A DNA stretch of 64,000 nucleotides, from NCBI GenBank assembly GCA_965218625.1, contig CBDCLG010000023.1:141380-205379 (forward strand), in the 5' to 3' direction. Source of the stretch: Bin5 sp965218625. GTDB taxonomy: Bacteria; Chloroflexota; Anaerolineae; Caldilineales; Caldilineaceae. The notes under the pieces were generated by a model. It was not told the DNA's origin. It did no database searches and saw only the letters and a program-made list of their open reading frames with translations. Shown here piece by piece: positions 1 to 7,890 of the stretch (its first letter is position 1; each line of letters starts with the position of its first letter). Position numbers and translations under genes: made by a program.

Positions 1-814
1 TCGAGTACACAATCGGGTTAATGAACACCAGGATCTGTTCAAATCCTGCATTGAGGACGTGGCCAAGGCTGAGACAGGCCAGCAGCGCGATGATCGGGGC
101 GATGCCGGGGATGCTCACATGTCTGAGGCGCGCCCAGCGGCCGGCGCCGTCCACCGCGGCCGCCTCGTATGTCTCAGGATTTATCCCGGTCAGCGCGGCC
201 AGATAGATCACCGCGCCCCATCCAAACTCCTTCCACGTCTCCAGGCCGATCATCGTGTAGGGAAACACCCTGGGGTCTCCCAGAAAACTGATCGTCGTGA
301 AGCCAAGCGACTCGATGGCCCGGTTTACGATGCCGGAGCGGTTCAGGATCTCAACCATCACGCCGCCGATCAGCACCCAGGACAGGAAATGGGGCAAGGT
401 TGTCGTCGTCTGCGCAACCCGCTTGAAGACCGAGCTTCGCACCTCGTTGATCGTCAGCGCAAACGCCAGCGCAATTATCTGGCCCAGGACGATCTTCCCC
501 AGGGCGATGCCGAGCGTATTTCGTATGACATTGTAGGCGTCCGGTCCCTCGAAGAACCGCCGGAAGTTCTCCAGACCAACGAACGGCGACCCCATCACGC
601 CCTTGAACGCGCTGTACTTCACAAAGGCGATCGACAGCCCCCAGAGGGGATACAGGTGAAACAGGATGAGAAGAATGGCCGCCGGCGCCAGCATGGCGTA
701 GATCATCCAATGCTGCCGCCAAACCACTTGAAAAGGAGGTTTCTGCTCAGTATACCCCTCAGAGAGCGCGATGGCCCCGGGCGATGACCCAGTGAGAGAA
801 CTCTCGCCAGCCAT
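1..814 (-). CDS. ABC sugar transporter permease, LplB-type (partial)
   Basis: This inner-membrane permease subunit of a carbohydrate ABC importer runs off the left edge of the window, so its C-terminus is missing. I translated it from the reverse strand starting at ATG 814 (MAGESSLTGSS), and 271 codons are open. After a short cytoplasmic N-terminus come several hydrophobic segments. The EAA loop that contacts the ATPase is seen as EAAAVDGAGRWARLRHVSIP, followed by a further membrane segment. The LplB family (binding-protein-dependent transport for complex polysaccharides) fits best. It lies 199 bases downstream of the solute-binding protein gene on the same strand, so the two form one importer operon. 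A second permease (LplC/YtcP type) probably follows beyond the edge. No ATPase is adjacent; the MalK-type ATPase at 19.6-20.8 kb could serve it, which is inference. Confidence 0.88.
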   Translation of the reverse strand, partial: MAGESSLTGSSPGAIALSEGYTEQKPPFQVVWRQHWMIYAMLAPAAILLILFHLYPLWGLSIAFVKYSAFKGVMGSPFVGLENFRRFFEGPDAYNVIRNTLGIALGKIVLGQIIALAFALTINEVRSSVFKRVAQTTTTLPHFLSWVLIGGVMVEILNRSGIVNRAIESLGFTTISFLGDPRVFPYTMIGLETWKEFGWGAVIYLAALTGINPETYEAAAVDGAGRWARLRHVSIPGIAPIIALLACLSLGHVLNAGFEQILVFINPIVYS

Positions 815-1013
815 GCTGACCTGTCACTTTCGCCAGGCTACCTGGCCAACCACGTATTTGACACTGACAAGGGGAAGTGGACTCCAGGGTGAAGCCACTT
901 CCCCCTGATTGCGCACACTCCTGGTCCTGCCGGCTTGAAGTAAGAGCGGAACTACACGGCCAGCACGTTTGCTGCGCGCGCAGTGTAGTTCGGCACGACG
1001 GCCAGCCTGGCCG
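815..1013. other. Intergenic spacer within importer operon
   Basis: This 199-base gap lies between the solute-binding protein stop and the permease start. It is longer than usual within an operon. I see no clear promoter, hairpin or coding frame in it. Confidence 0.4.
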
Positions 1014-2735
1014 CTAGGAATCCTTATACGACTCGTACCAGGCGTTGACGTCCTCGGCAACCTCATCGCCGCCAAGCTCGTGCCACCTGCTCACGTACTC
1101 TTCGAATGCGTCAAGGGGCTTCAGACCGAGAACCATCGACAGATAGAACTCGTCTTCCATCTTCCGCAGATCGGGCAGCAGCTCGTTCATCCGCGCTGTG
1201 TTGACTCCAAGAAACTCGTTCTCAATCTCGTATTCGGCTTCTTCGAACACCTGGGCGTATGCCACCTCCTGCCGCGCCAGCCCTGGGTCGCTAATGAAGT
1301 ACTTCTCGACTTTGGACAACTCCGAGGGATCCATCTTGCGCAACCTCTGCCTGTTCAGGTCGGCGTGGCGCTGATAACCGGGGTATGTCGCGTGGTGGAA
1401 GCCGACGTCCCTGAACGAGGAGCCGGTCTGCCACTCGAGCAGCGTGATCTCGCAATTCTCGTCCCACTCCCAGTCGTAGCCCTGCTGAAAGAGGCCATCA
1501 TTCCCCATGTCATTGAGCGGGCCGTAGGCGTCGTGCTTCGTCGGGCCGTTTACGTGCAGCTCCCGCTGGTGGTTCAGCTGGTGAATCAGCGCTTCGACCT
1601 TGATGTCCTCCAGGTCGTGGCGGAAAACCCAGGCGTGGAACACAGGGCTGGTCCATTTGCGGCCGCGTTCGCCGGTCGGGCCGGTAGGCAGGGGCATCGT
1701 CTTAAATTCACCCTCCACCTTCTTTTCGATCTCGACGATGCGCGACGTGCCCCACATCGGCATCGTGACGATGCCGGCATTGTCGTCGGCTGCCGTGTTC
1801 AGCCCCGTCGCCCAGTCCAGCGTATGGAAATCGGGGTCCATCAGACCATCGCTGTACCAGCCGTTGAGGAGCTCCAACACATCCTTGTTGGTATCGGTAA
1901 GGCTGTCGTAGACCAGCTTGCCGTCACCGTAGTCGCGCCACAGACCGGGCATCACACGGTAGGCGCCGAAAATCTTGGTGAAGTCGTGCGCCCAGGAAAA
2001 GAGGCTCTTTTGGGCGGTGATGCCGTAGGCGCAAAGCCCCTCTTCGTTGAAGGCGTGCAGTGTCTTGTCCCAGCCTTCGACGCTGTCCGGCATCGGCATG
2101 TCCAGCTGCTCCAACCAGTCGTTGCGAATCCAGCTGATCGTGCAGAAGACCTTGTCCGTGATCCCGAGGTCCAGGCCGTACAACTCCTGCCGGTTGTTGC
2201 GGAAGCAGTGGATCCAGTTCTTTCCTTCCGGATAGCGATGGACCTCGAGCGAGAGCGGCGACGCCGTGGCCTCCCAGATATCCTTGATCTCTTTCAGCGC
2301 GCCCTCGTCAATCAGCTTGTTGAACATAGGGTCCTGAAGGTTGATCATGTCGGGCATCGTGCCCGCGGCGATGTCGGCCTGCAGCTTCTGCCGACGCAGC
2401 TCGCCGTCAGCCATCCAATGGATGTTGAACTTGATCCCCATCTCTTCCAAATAAAAGTTGTAGTAGGGGTTGTCGGTGGCATCGTAGCCCGGCGCGAAGG
2501 TGGGCCAGGCGTTAAAGGGGACGGAAATTTCCACGACCGGATCATACTTGATTGGAGCGGGCGGCCAGCCCGACACCCAGTCCTGCACACAATCAGAACC
2601 GGCGGTTACCACGCCCTCGCTTACCGCTTCAGGGGCTGCCGGTTCAGGGGCGCCGCAGGCCGCGGCGGCCATCGCCCCTGTTGCAATCGCCGTTGCCCGC
2701 AAAAAGTCTCGTCGACTCAGCTTTCCGTTCTTCAT
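1014..2735 (-). CDS. Extracellular solute-binding lipoprotein of sugar ABC importer
   Basis: This is a periplasmic or surface-anchored substrate-binding protein of 573 residues, which is typical for the large LplA-type (family 1) proteins. It begins MKNGKLSRRDFLRA: a twin-arginine-like SRRDFL motif, an alanine-rich hydrophobic stretch and a lipobox ending in Cys27 (AAAC), then a Pro/Ala/Glu-rich linker. I chose ATG 2735 because AAGGAG sits 7 bases upstream; the frame stays open another 35 codons but without a better ribosome binding site. The mature part has many aromatic residues, as is usual in sugar-binding proteins. The neighbouring LplB-type permease supports oligosaccharide uptake. The substrate cannot be read from the sequence. 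Confidence 0.9.
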   Translation of the reverse strand: MKNGKLSRRDFLRATAIATGAMAAAACGAPEPAAPEAVSEGVVTAGSDCVQDWVSGWPPAPIKYDPVVEISVPFNAWPTFAPGYDATDNPYYNFYLEEMGIKFNIHWMADGELRRQKLQADIAAGTMPDMINLQDPMFNKLIDEGALKEIKDIWEATASPLSLEVHRYPEGKNWIHCFRNNRQELYGLDLGITDKVFCTISWIRNDWLEQLDMPMPDSVEGWDKTLHAFNEEGLCAYGITAQKSLFSWAHDFTKIFGAYRVMPGLWRDYGDGKLVYDSLTDTNKDVLELLNGWYSDGLMDPDFHTLDWATGLNTAADDNAGIVTMPMWGTSRIVEIEKKVEGEFKTMPLPTGPTGERGRKWTSPVFHAWVFRHDLEDIKVEALIHQLNHQRELHVNGPTKHDAYGPLNDMGNDGLFQQGYDWEWDENCEITLLEWQTGSSFRDVGFHHATYPGYQRHADLNRQRLRKMDPSELSKVEKYFISDPGLARQEVAYAQVFEEAEYEIENEFLGVNTARMNELLPDLRKMEDEFYLSMVLGLKPLDAFEEYVSRWHELGGDEVAEDVNAWYESYKDS

Positions 2736-3036
2736 CGCATTGCTCCTTGACACTGTCGTAGGGAAGTCTACGAATTCCAAAGAACGATTCCGCGCTCGTA
2801 CCCGGGCCTCACGATGATGATTGGTCTTTTGCCTTGCCACCTCCTTTCAACTCTCGGCGATCGGTGCGGGACGCCTGTCCAAGCCGGCTTTCAAAGCTGA
2901 CTAAGGTTCAGGGGTTGCGCTGCACCGAAAGTCGTCACTTCCCTGCGGACTCCGGCCAATACTGTAGGGTACGCAGCCGCGTGTGTCCTTCTGGGGACAA
3001 AAAAGTATTGGAACACAACTGACCACTTCAAGAATA
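2736..3036. other. Intergenic region, no gene seen
   Basis: About 300 bases between the ribokinase stop and the binding-protein start, both genes reading leftward. I see no coding frame with a credible start and no strong sigma-70-like hexamer pair. The promoter of the importer operon should lie here but I cannot place it. Confidence 0.4.
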
Positions 3037-3966
3037 TTATATGTCCTGTTTTTCTCCTTTGGCAAATGCCTCTAATTCGACCCGTGTCGGCAGGCCGTCG
3101 ATCACGCCCAGGCGGGTCGCGGTATAGGCCCCTGCGTAGGTGGCACGACGCACTGCCTCGCGCAGCGAATGCCCCTCGCCGAGGGCGACCGCCAGCGCGG
3201 CATTGAAGCTGTCACCCGCCCCTGTTACGTCCAGCGCCCTCACCGGGACCGCCGCGACCTCTTCGATCTCGCTCGCGGTCACGATGATCGCCCCTTCTTC
3301 GCCGCGGGTGACCACGATTCGGTTGACGCCCAACTCCAGCAGCCTGATCGCGAGGTCAAGAGTTGGCGTCGGGTCGTCGGGAAGCAGGCCGAGCAGGATG
3401 CGCGTCTCGCTTTCGTTGGGCGTCAGAACGTCGACGTTTGCAAGGAGGCTTGGATCAACGGTCTGCCCGGGGGCCGGATTCAGGATGGTCATGGCGCCGT
3501 GTTTCCTGCCGAGCTCGAGGCCGCGCGCCATCGATTCCAGGGGCACCTCGAACTGGGCCATGACGATGTCGCTACGGGCGATGAGAGACTCGGCCGCTTC
3601 CACGTGGCGCGGGGCCATCTGCATATTCGCGCCCAGGTGCCCAACAATCCAGTTGTCGCCGGAGGGCAACAGGGTGACCAGGCCGACGCCTGTGTTAATG
3701 TCGGGGATGCGGTGAAGGTGCGCGGTCGAGATGCCCTCGCCTTCGAAGAGCGGGCCGGCCATCTCCGCGAACAGGTCGTCCCCCACGCACGCTACCAGCT
3801 CAACGTGCGCGCCAAGCCGCGCGGCGGCGATGGCCTGGTTGGCGCCCTTGCCGCCCGGACCCATGTCGAACAGGTCGCCGATCAGCCCTTCGCCGACAAC
3901 CGGCTTGCGCGGAACGCGCACCGTCAGACCTGCCACGAAGCTGCCGATTACCACGATGTCAGGCAT
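3037..3966 (-). CDS. Ribokinase / PfkB-family sugar kinase
   Basis: A cytoplasmic ATP-dependent sugar kinase of 309 residues, the usual ribokinase length. It shows the PfkB N-terminal signature MGPGGKGANQAIAAARLG, which binds the sugar, and the C-terminal DVTGAGDSFNAALAVA anion-hole signature with the catalytic Asp of GAGD. The start at ATG 3966 is supported by GGAGGA six bases upstream; a TTG two codons earlier would overlap that site. It lies about 300 bases upstream of the importer operon on the same strand, which fits phosphorylation of an imported pentose or nucleoside-derived sugar. The exact substrate (ribose, fructose, nucleoside) is not decidable from motifs alone. Confidence 0.88.
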   Translation of the reverse strand: MPDIVVIGSFVAGLTVRVPRKPVVGEGLIGDLFDMGPGGKGANQAIAAARLGAHVELVACVGDDLFAEMAGPLFEGEGISTAHLHRIPDINTGVGLVTLLPSGDNWIVGHLGANMQMAPRHVEAAESLIARSDIVMAQFEVPLESMARGLELGRKHGAMTILNPAPGQTVDPSLLANVDVLTPNESETRILLGLLPDDPTPTLDLAIRLLELGVNRIVVTRGEEGAIIVTASEIEEVAAVPVRALDVTGAGDSFNAALAVALGEGHSLREAVRRATYAGAYTATRLGVIDGLPTRVELEAFAKGEKQDI

Positions 3967-4030
3967 GGGCAATCCTCCATGTGAGCGGGACGCGGTCGAA
4001 ACCTGGTTGAGGCTGTTATGTGGGTTTTCG

Positions 4031-4060
4031 AGTCTATCTGCGGACTAAAATGTTGACCAA
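4031..4060 (-). promoter_or_regulatory. Candidate promoter for ribokinase gene
   Basis: Read leftward, TTGGTC (4060-4055) and TAGACT (4036-4031) are separated by 18 bases, about 65 bases before the ribokinase start. This is a sigma-70-like match by eye only. Confidence 0.35.
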
Positions 4061-4193
4061 TTTCTATCATACGCCGGGGCGCTCGTCAACACGCCGAATT
4101 GGAGGCAAGTTTCGCCGAGCGCAATCTTGGTTCGGGACGCTGCGGGCTGCGCTCGCGTTTGCTCGATGCCAAAGGACGGCCGTTGGCGAAACC

Positions 4194-4222
4194 TTGTCCG
4201 CCACCCGGAATTTACGTATACT
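4194..4222 (+). promoter_or_regulatory. Candidate promoter for ferritin-like gene
   Basis: TTGTCC (4194-4199) and TATACT (4217-4222) are 17 bases apart. The -10 ends 50 bases before the ATG at 4273, which also has a ribosome binding site, so this would be an ordinary leadered transcript. Confidence 0.5.
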
Positions 4223-4272
4223 TTGCTTGCGATCGGATCCGCCGCCGCTCCTCACGACAGGAGGCGAACAGG

Positions 4273-5562
4273 ATGAACAGAATATACCAGTACGCTGGAC
4301 TCGGCCGGGCCAAAGAAACCGGCCTCAGCGTGGAACAATGCACCCGGCAGATCCAGCGCATCGCCTATGTCGAAGAAAGGCTCATGTTCCTGCAGGCCGT
4401 GCACATCGTCACGACGCCGCAGCGGGACCTGAAGGCGCTGCTGTCGCGTTTGCAGTACGAAGACGGCCTCCATTCCGACCGGCTGAAGACTCGCCTCACA
4501 GAACTGCGTATTTCGCAGGGCAGGAGCCATCGCATGCCAGACGAGCGGCTCAAGCTACTCTTCGATGAAGCGATGTTTTCAGCCGGAAGCGTCGAGCTGC
4601 TCGCCGCGTTGGCCAAGGTGTTCAAGCCCGCACTATTGGAGGCTTACCGCAACTACCTGGCCCAGACAAATGGCCTGGCGGACTATGAATCGGTGCGGTT
4701 GATGCGGAATTTCGTCGCTGAGGAGGACGAGAGTCTGCGTCTGCTCGATGCCGCCTACGGCGAAGTTGTGAATTCGGCCGCGAAAGAGGCGGAGGCGGAG
4801 CGCTGGGCAGGCAGCCTGCAAAGGATGTTGCACGCCGCCGGCGGGATTGGTGGGGAAATGGAAATCGATGAAGGGGCCGCGACCGTAGGGCCCGAGCGTA
4901 GCCGCGGGGTCGAATTTCGCGTCGCGCGCAAACCGGAGCGTGACGATACGTTCCCTAACGTGTGGGACATTGTCCACGTCGACGAAGACCGCATTCCGGA
5001 ACGGTTCGTTCAGATGATAGCCACCCGGTTGGGCGAGCTCACCATCGCAGAAGCGCTGGCGATCGTCTTGTGGGACGTGAAAGGGCAGCCCTGGTCCTTC
5101 TACGCGGCGATTTCCCGCCATATGTGGGACGAGATGCGCCACTCTTTGTTCGGTGAGGCTGCCGCGGAGCATGTCTATGGCGACCGCGGCGTGATGCCTC
5201 TGCGCGATTTTGAGATCGAATACCTGTTCAAGATGTCGCCGCTCGAGCTCTACGCCATGTTGGGGATCGGCGTCGAAGCCGCCCTGATGAAATATCCGCC
5301 CGGCAAGCGCGCCGAGTACGAGTTCTGCCGCGACTTGGCACGCCATCCGCTGATGACAACACTTCAGGATTTCGACTGGGCGGACGAAGTTGAACACGTG
5401 AATATCGCCCGCCGGCAGCTGAAGGAGTGGTACTCAGGCAGCAGCGACGATCTGATCGCGCTGGCAGAGAAGGGTATGGAGTTCCGCGCCCAAACGCGCC
5501 GGCTTCATTCTCCGTCTCCGATGCCCGTTCTGTCCGCCAGGCCGGGACAGGGCGCCGGCTGA
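4273..5562 (+). CDS. Ferritin-like di-iron domain protein, unknown function
   Basis: A 429-residue, probably cytoplasmic, helical protein that I do not recognise as a named family. The C-terminal half carries spaced ligands expected of a di-iron four-helix bundle: Glu260, E287-M-R-H290 (WDEMRH), Glu335 and E372-V-E-H375 (WADEVEH), that is E...ExxH...E...ExxH. The N-terminal half (residues 30-160) is also helical and rich in Glu/His, with a YEDGLHSD segment, and may be a second degenerate bundle. The start at ATG 4273 is preceded by AGGAGG at 8 bases. It is monocistronic, with its own candidate promoter. Ferritin-like proteins store iron, reduce peroxides or oxygenate substrates; which applies here is unknown. 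Other proteins of this fold lacking metal also exist, so metal binding is inference. Confidence 0.7.
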   Translation: MNRIYQYAGLGRAKETGLSVEQCTRQIQRIAYVEERLMFLQAVHIVTTPQRDLKALLSRLQYEDGLHSDRLKTRLTELRISQGRSHRMPDERLKLLFDEAMFSAGSVELLAALAKVFKPALLEAYRNYLAQTNGLADYESVRLMRNFVAEEDESLRLLDAAYGEVVNSAAKEAEAERWAGSLQRMLHAAGGIGGEMEIDEGAATVGPERSRGVEFRVARKPERDDTFPNVWDIVHVDEDRIPERFVQMIATRLGELTIAEALAIVLWDVKGQPWSFYAAISRHMWDEMRHSLFGEAAAEHVYGDRGVMPLRDFEIEYLFKMSPLELYAMLGIGVEAALMKYPPGKRAEYEFCRDLARHPLMTTLQDFDWADEVEHVNIARRQLKEWYSGSSDDLIALAEKGMEFRAQTRRLHSPSPMPVLSARPGQGAG

Positions 5563-5813
5563 CATACGGGTAAGCGAAGTACAAGCAGATACAGTTGCAT
5601 CAGGGCCGGTCAGCGGGTCCCTCTGTCAACCAGATTGAGCGAGCCGCGCCGGTCGAGCGCCTGCCCGCCGCGTCGCGGCAGAGGCCGTAAACAGGTACAA
5701 GGCCGGTTGCATTTTTGGCGAATATCCTTAAACTGTAACTGGAAATGGTGCTGTCGCACCGTCAATGAAACCGCGTAGTCGCCGCACGACAACTGTCAGG
5801 GGGAATCGAACAC
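5563..5813. other. Intergenic region upstream of aldolase operon
   Basis: About 250 bases with no credible gene. It contains the candidate promoter at 5707-5734. Confidence 0.4.
5707..5734 (+). promoter_or_regulatory. Candidate promoter for aldolase/PhyH/lyase operon
   Basis: TTGCAT (5707-5712) and TAAACT (5729-5734) are separated by 16 bases and lie about 80 bases before the GTG start at 5814. Weak to moderate match, by eye. Confidence 0.4.
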
Positions 5814-6590
5814 GTGAGAACCAATTGGGTGCGCGAGCGACTGCTCGCCGGCAAGCCGACCGCAGGCTGTTTCATGGGCATGGGCAGCCCGCTCATCGCC
5901 GAACTGCTGGCGCACGCCGGCTACGACTGGCTATCGATCGAGATGGAGCACAACGGGCTGGATTTTGCGGGCGTGCAGCAGATGCTGATGGCGATCAGCA
6001 GCACCGACTGCATCCCCATCGCTCGCATTCCCTCGTCCGAACCAACATTCATCCAGCGTGCGCTGGACATCGGCGCGATGGGCATTCTCGTTCCCATGGT
6101 CCGCAGCGCGGCAGAGGCCGAAGCGATCGTAGCCATGACGCGCTACCCGCCCGCAGGCAGGCGCAGTTTCGGCCCGCTGCGCGCCTCGAACTATACAATT
6201 GACTACGAGGGCTATTTCGCCGGCGCCAACGAAAATACGCTCGTCGTCCTGATGCTGGAAACGCAGGAGGCCTTCGACGACTTCGAAGCGATCTGCGCCG
6301 TCCCCGGCGTGGATGCCGTGTACGCGGGCCGTTTCGACCTCAGCCTGTCGCTGGGCCTCAACCCGATGCAGGATGACTCGATTCCGCCGATCGAGGAGGC
6401 GCTCGCAAGGGCGCTGGCGATCGGGCGTGAAAACGGTGTCGCCATGGGCTACGGCTGCGGCTCGTCCGAAGAGTTCCGCATGAGAGTGGAGCAGGGCTTT
6501 ACATTTTTGTGCTACGCCACCGACTACAATCTGCTGGCCGACACCGCGCGCGACAAGCTGTCGGCGGTTTCTGATCTTTTGCGAACATAG
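5814..6590 (+). CDS. HpcH/HpaI-family 2-keto-3-deoxy acid aldolase
   Basis: A cytoplasmic class II (metal-dependent) aldolase of 258 residues, the normal HpaI/GarL length. These enzymes split 2-keto-3-deoxy sugar acids or 4-hydroxy-2-oxo acids to pyruvate plus an aldehyde. Family features are visible: the DWLSIEMEHNGLD segment near the N-terminus, ARIPS with the catalytic Arg, the ALDIGAMGILVPMV core, a metal-binding Glu in LETQEA, and GRFDLS in place of the usual GPxDLS. The start is GTG 5814, with AGGGGGA nine bases upstream. It is the first gene of a four-gene rightward operon with a PhyH oxygenase and a UxaA-like lyase pair, which points to sugar-acid catabolism (aldol cleavage after dehydration). 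Confidence 0.88.
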   Translation: MRTNWVRERLLAGKPTAGCFMGMGSPLIAELLAHAGYDWLSIEMEHNGLDFAGVQQMLMAISSTDCIPIARIPSSEPTFIQRALDIGAMGILVPMVRSAAEAEAIVAMTRYPPAGRRSFGPLRASNYTIDYEGYFAGANENTLVVLMLETQEAFDDFEAICAVPGVDAVYAGRFDLSLSLGLNPMQDDSIPPIEEALARALAIGRENGVAMGYGCGSSEEFRMRVEQGFTFLCYATDYNLLADTARDKLSAVSDLLRT

Positions 6591-6602
6591 GGAGAACGAG
6601 CC

Positions 6603-7565
6603 ATGTCCGACTTTCAGCCCTTCAGAGATTCGACGCCGCTTCTTGGCGACGGGGCGCGCCTGCGCGAGACCTTGTATGGTGAAGGTTATCTATTCCTGCG
6701 CCGCCTGGTGGACCCGGAACAGATCAACAAGGTCAAGCAGGACATTATGCAGATCCTGCGCGAGCACCACATTATCGAGGACGACGGCGCCGACGAGCCG
6801 ATGTGGAGCGGCGGCCCCCATCCGACCGAAGGCGAATACATGGCCTTCTACGACAAGATCGCGCGCATGGAATCATTCGTGCAACTGGCTGAGTCGCCCC
6901 AAATCATGGCCCTGATGGAGGGAATCTTCGACGGGCCGGTACAGGCATGGACACAACGCCTGATTCGTGTGATGTACCCCGACCCCGACGCGCCGGCGCC
7001 GATCGGTCTCGGCGCGCACCAGGACGGAAACTTCAGGTTTGGCTACCAGTCGCAGAGCTTCAACGCCTGCTGGATGCCGCTGATGGAGATCGACCAGCAG
7101 ATTGGCGGCTTGGCTGTCGCGCCCGGCTCGAACATTCGCGGCGAGCTGGACCACGGCGGCGGCTCGGTGGCGAGTTCGGCCAAGGCGATAAAGGAGAAAA
7201 AGGTGTTCGGGCTGGATGCCGAAAGTCTCAGCTGGGTAACATCCGACTTCGAGCCGGGAGACGCCGTAATCTTCACCAGTCTGACCGTACACCGCGGCAT
7301 CCTGAACCGGTCCGACCGCATCCGTCTATCGTGCGATTTTCGCTACCAGCGGGACGACGACTCGGCAAGCTGGCTGGCACACACGCTCGGCCCCGACATC
7401 CGGCGGGTCGCGCAAAAGATCGACGAGGTCATGTCCAGTCGTGCGTTTTTTGTTACCACCCGCGCCTCAGAGGAGACCATTGCCGACGTGCGTCTGCAGA
7501 TGCTCGAGGAGAAGAGCACCAGCCTTGAGCGGGCGCAGGAAATCGTGAAGGAATTGGCCGTTTGA
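6603..7565 (+). CDS. Phytanoyl-CoA dioxygenase (PhyH) family protein
   Basis: A 320-residue Fe(II)/2-oxoglutarate-dependent oxygenase of the PhyH superfamily. The iron-binding facial triad is complete: His139-x-Asp141 in AHQDGNF and His230 in TVHRG. Arg241 in IRLSCDF is a good candidate for 2-oxoglutarate binding. It starts 12 bases after the aldolase stop, with GGGAGAACGAGCC before ATG, so it is cotranscribed. PhyH members hydroxylate small molecules ranging from lipids to osmolytes and natural products. The operon suggests that it prepares a sugar-acid-like or demethylatable substrate for the aldolase/lyase enzymes; that link is inference. Confidence 0.9.
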   Translation: MSDFQPFRDSTPLLGDGARLRETLYGEGYLFLRRLVDPEQINKVKQDIMQILREHHIIEDDGADEPMWSGGPHPTEGEYMAFYDKIARMESFVQLAESPQIMALMEGIFDGPVQAWTQRLIRVMYPDPDAPAPIGLGAHQDGNFRFGYQSQSFNACWMPLMEIDQQIGGLAVAPGSNIRGELDHGGGSVASSAKAIKEKKVFGLDAESLSWVTSDFEPGDAVIFTSLTVHRGILNRSDRIRLSCDFRYQRDDDSASWLAHTLGPDIRRVAQKIDEVMSSRAFFVTTRASEETIADVRLQMLEEKSTSLERAQEIVKELAV

Positions 7566-7587
7566 ACCTGGCCGGGCGCAAACAAAC

Positions 7588-7890
7588 ATGCTCACTGAAC
7601 AGTCGGGGCTGCTTCGAATCGCCGAGCAGGACAACGTATTCGTGCTGATGCGCCGCCTCTCCATTGGGGAGCGCCTACAGCTGTGCGGCCGCACGGTCGT
7701 CTGCGAAACTCCGCTGGGGCTGGGCCACAAAATCGCAGCGCGCGACATCGCCGCCGGAGAAAAGATCGTCAAGTACGGCGCGCCGATCGGCTCGGCGGTG
7801 CGCGATATCGCGCCGGGCGAGCACGTCCACCTGCACAATGTCCAGAGCGACTACATTCCCACCTACACGCTGGAACGCGATCCGCCATGA
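7588..7890 (+). CDS. UxaA-family lyase small subunit (SAF domain)
   Basis: A 100-residue protein covering only the N-terminal SAF domain of altronate/galactarate dehydratases. Typical features are the segment GLGHKIAARDIAAGEKIVKYG, with the substrate-binding His, and the closing GEHVHLHNVQSDY. It overlaps the next gene by ATGA at 7887-7890, so translation is coupled. In Escherichia coli UxaA this domain is fused to the catalytic part, but two-gene versions are common and include SuyA of (2R)-sulfolactate sulfo-lyase. Context with an HpaI aldolase favours a sugar acid, but sulfolactate cannot be excluded. Confidence 0.85.
   Translation: MLTEQSGLLRIAEQDNVFVLMRRLSIGERLQLCGRTVVCETPLGLGHKIAARDIAAGEKIVKYGAPIGSAVRDIAPGEHVHLHNVQSDYIPTYTLERDPP

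Larger units (their letters stand above)
3967..4272. other. Divergent intergenic region
   Basis: This 306-base spacer separates the leftward ribokinase from the rightward ferritin-like gene. It holds one candidate promoter for each direction (4031-4060 leftward, 4194-4222 rightward). I see no gene in it. Confidence 0.45.

Noticed and set aside
59..787. A 242-codon plus-strand frame near the left edge
   Set aside because: It is antisense to the LplB-type permease, whose EAA loop and membrane segments are unmistakable.
969..2750. A long open frame of 593 codons on the plus strand
   Set aside because: It is antisense to the solute-binding protein, which has a lipobox, a ribosome binding site and clear family features. 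High GC content keeps the opposite strand open.
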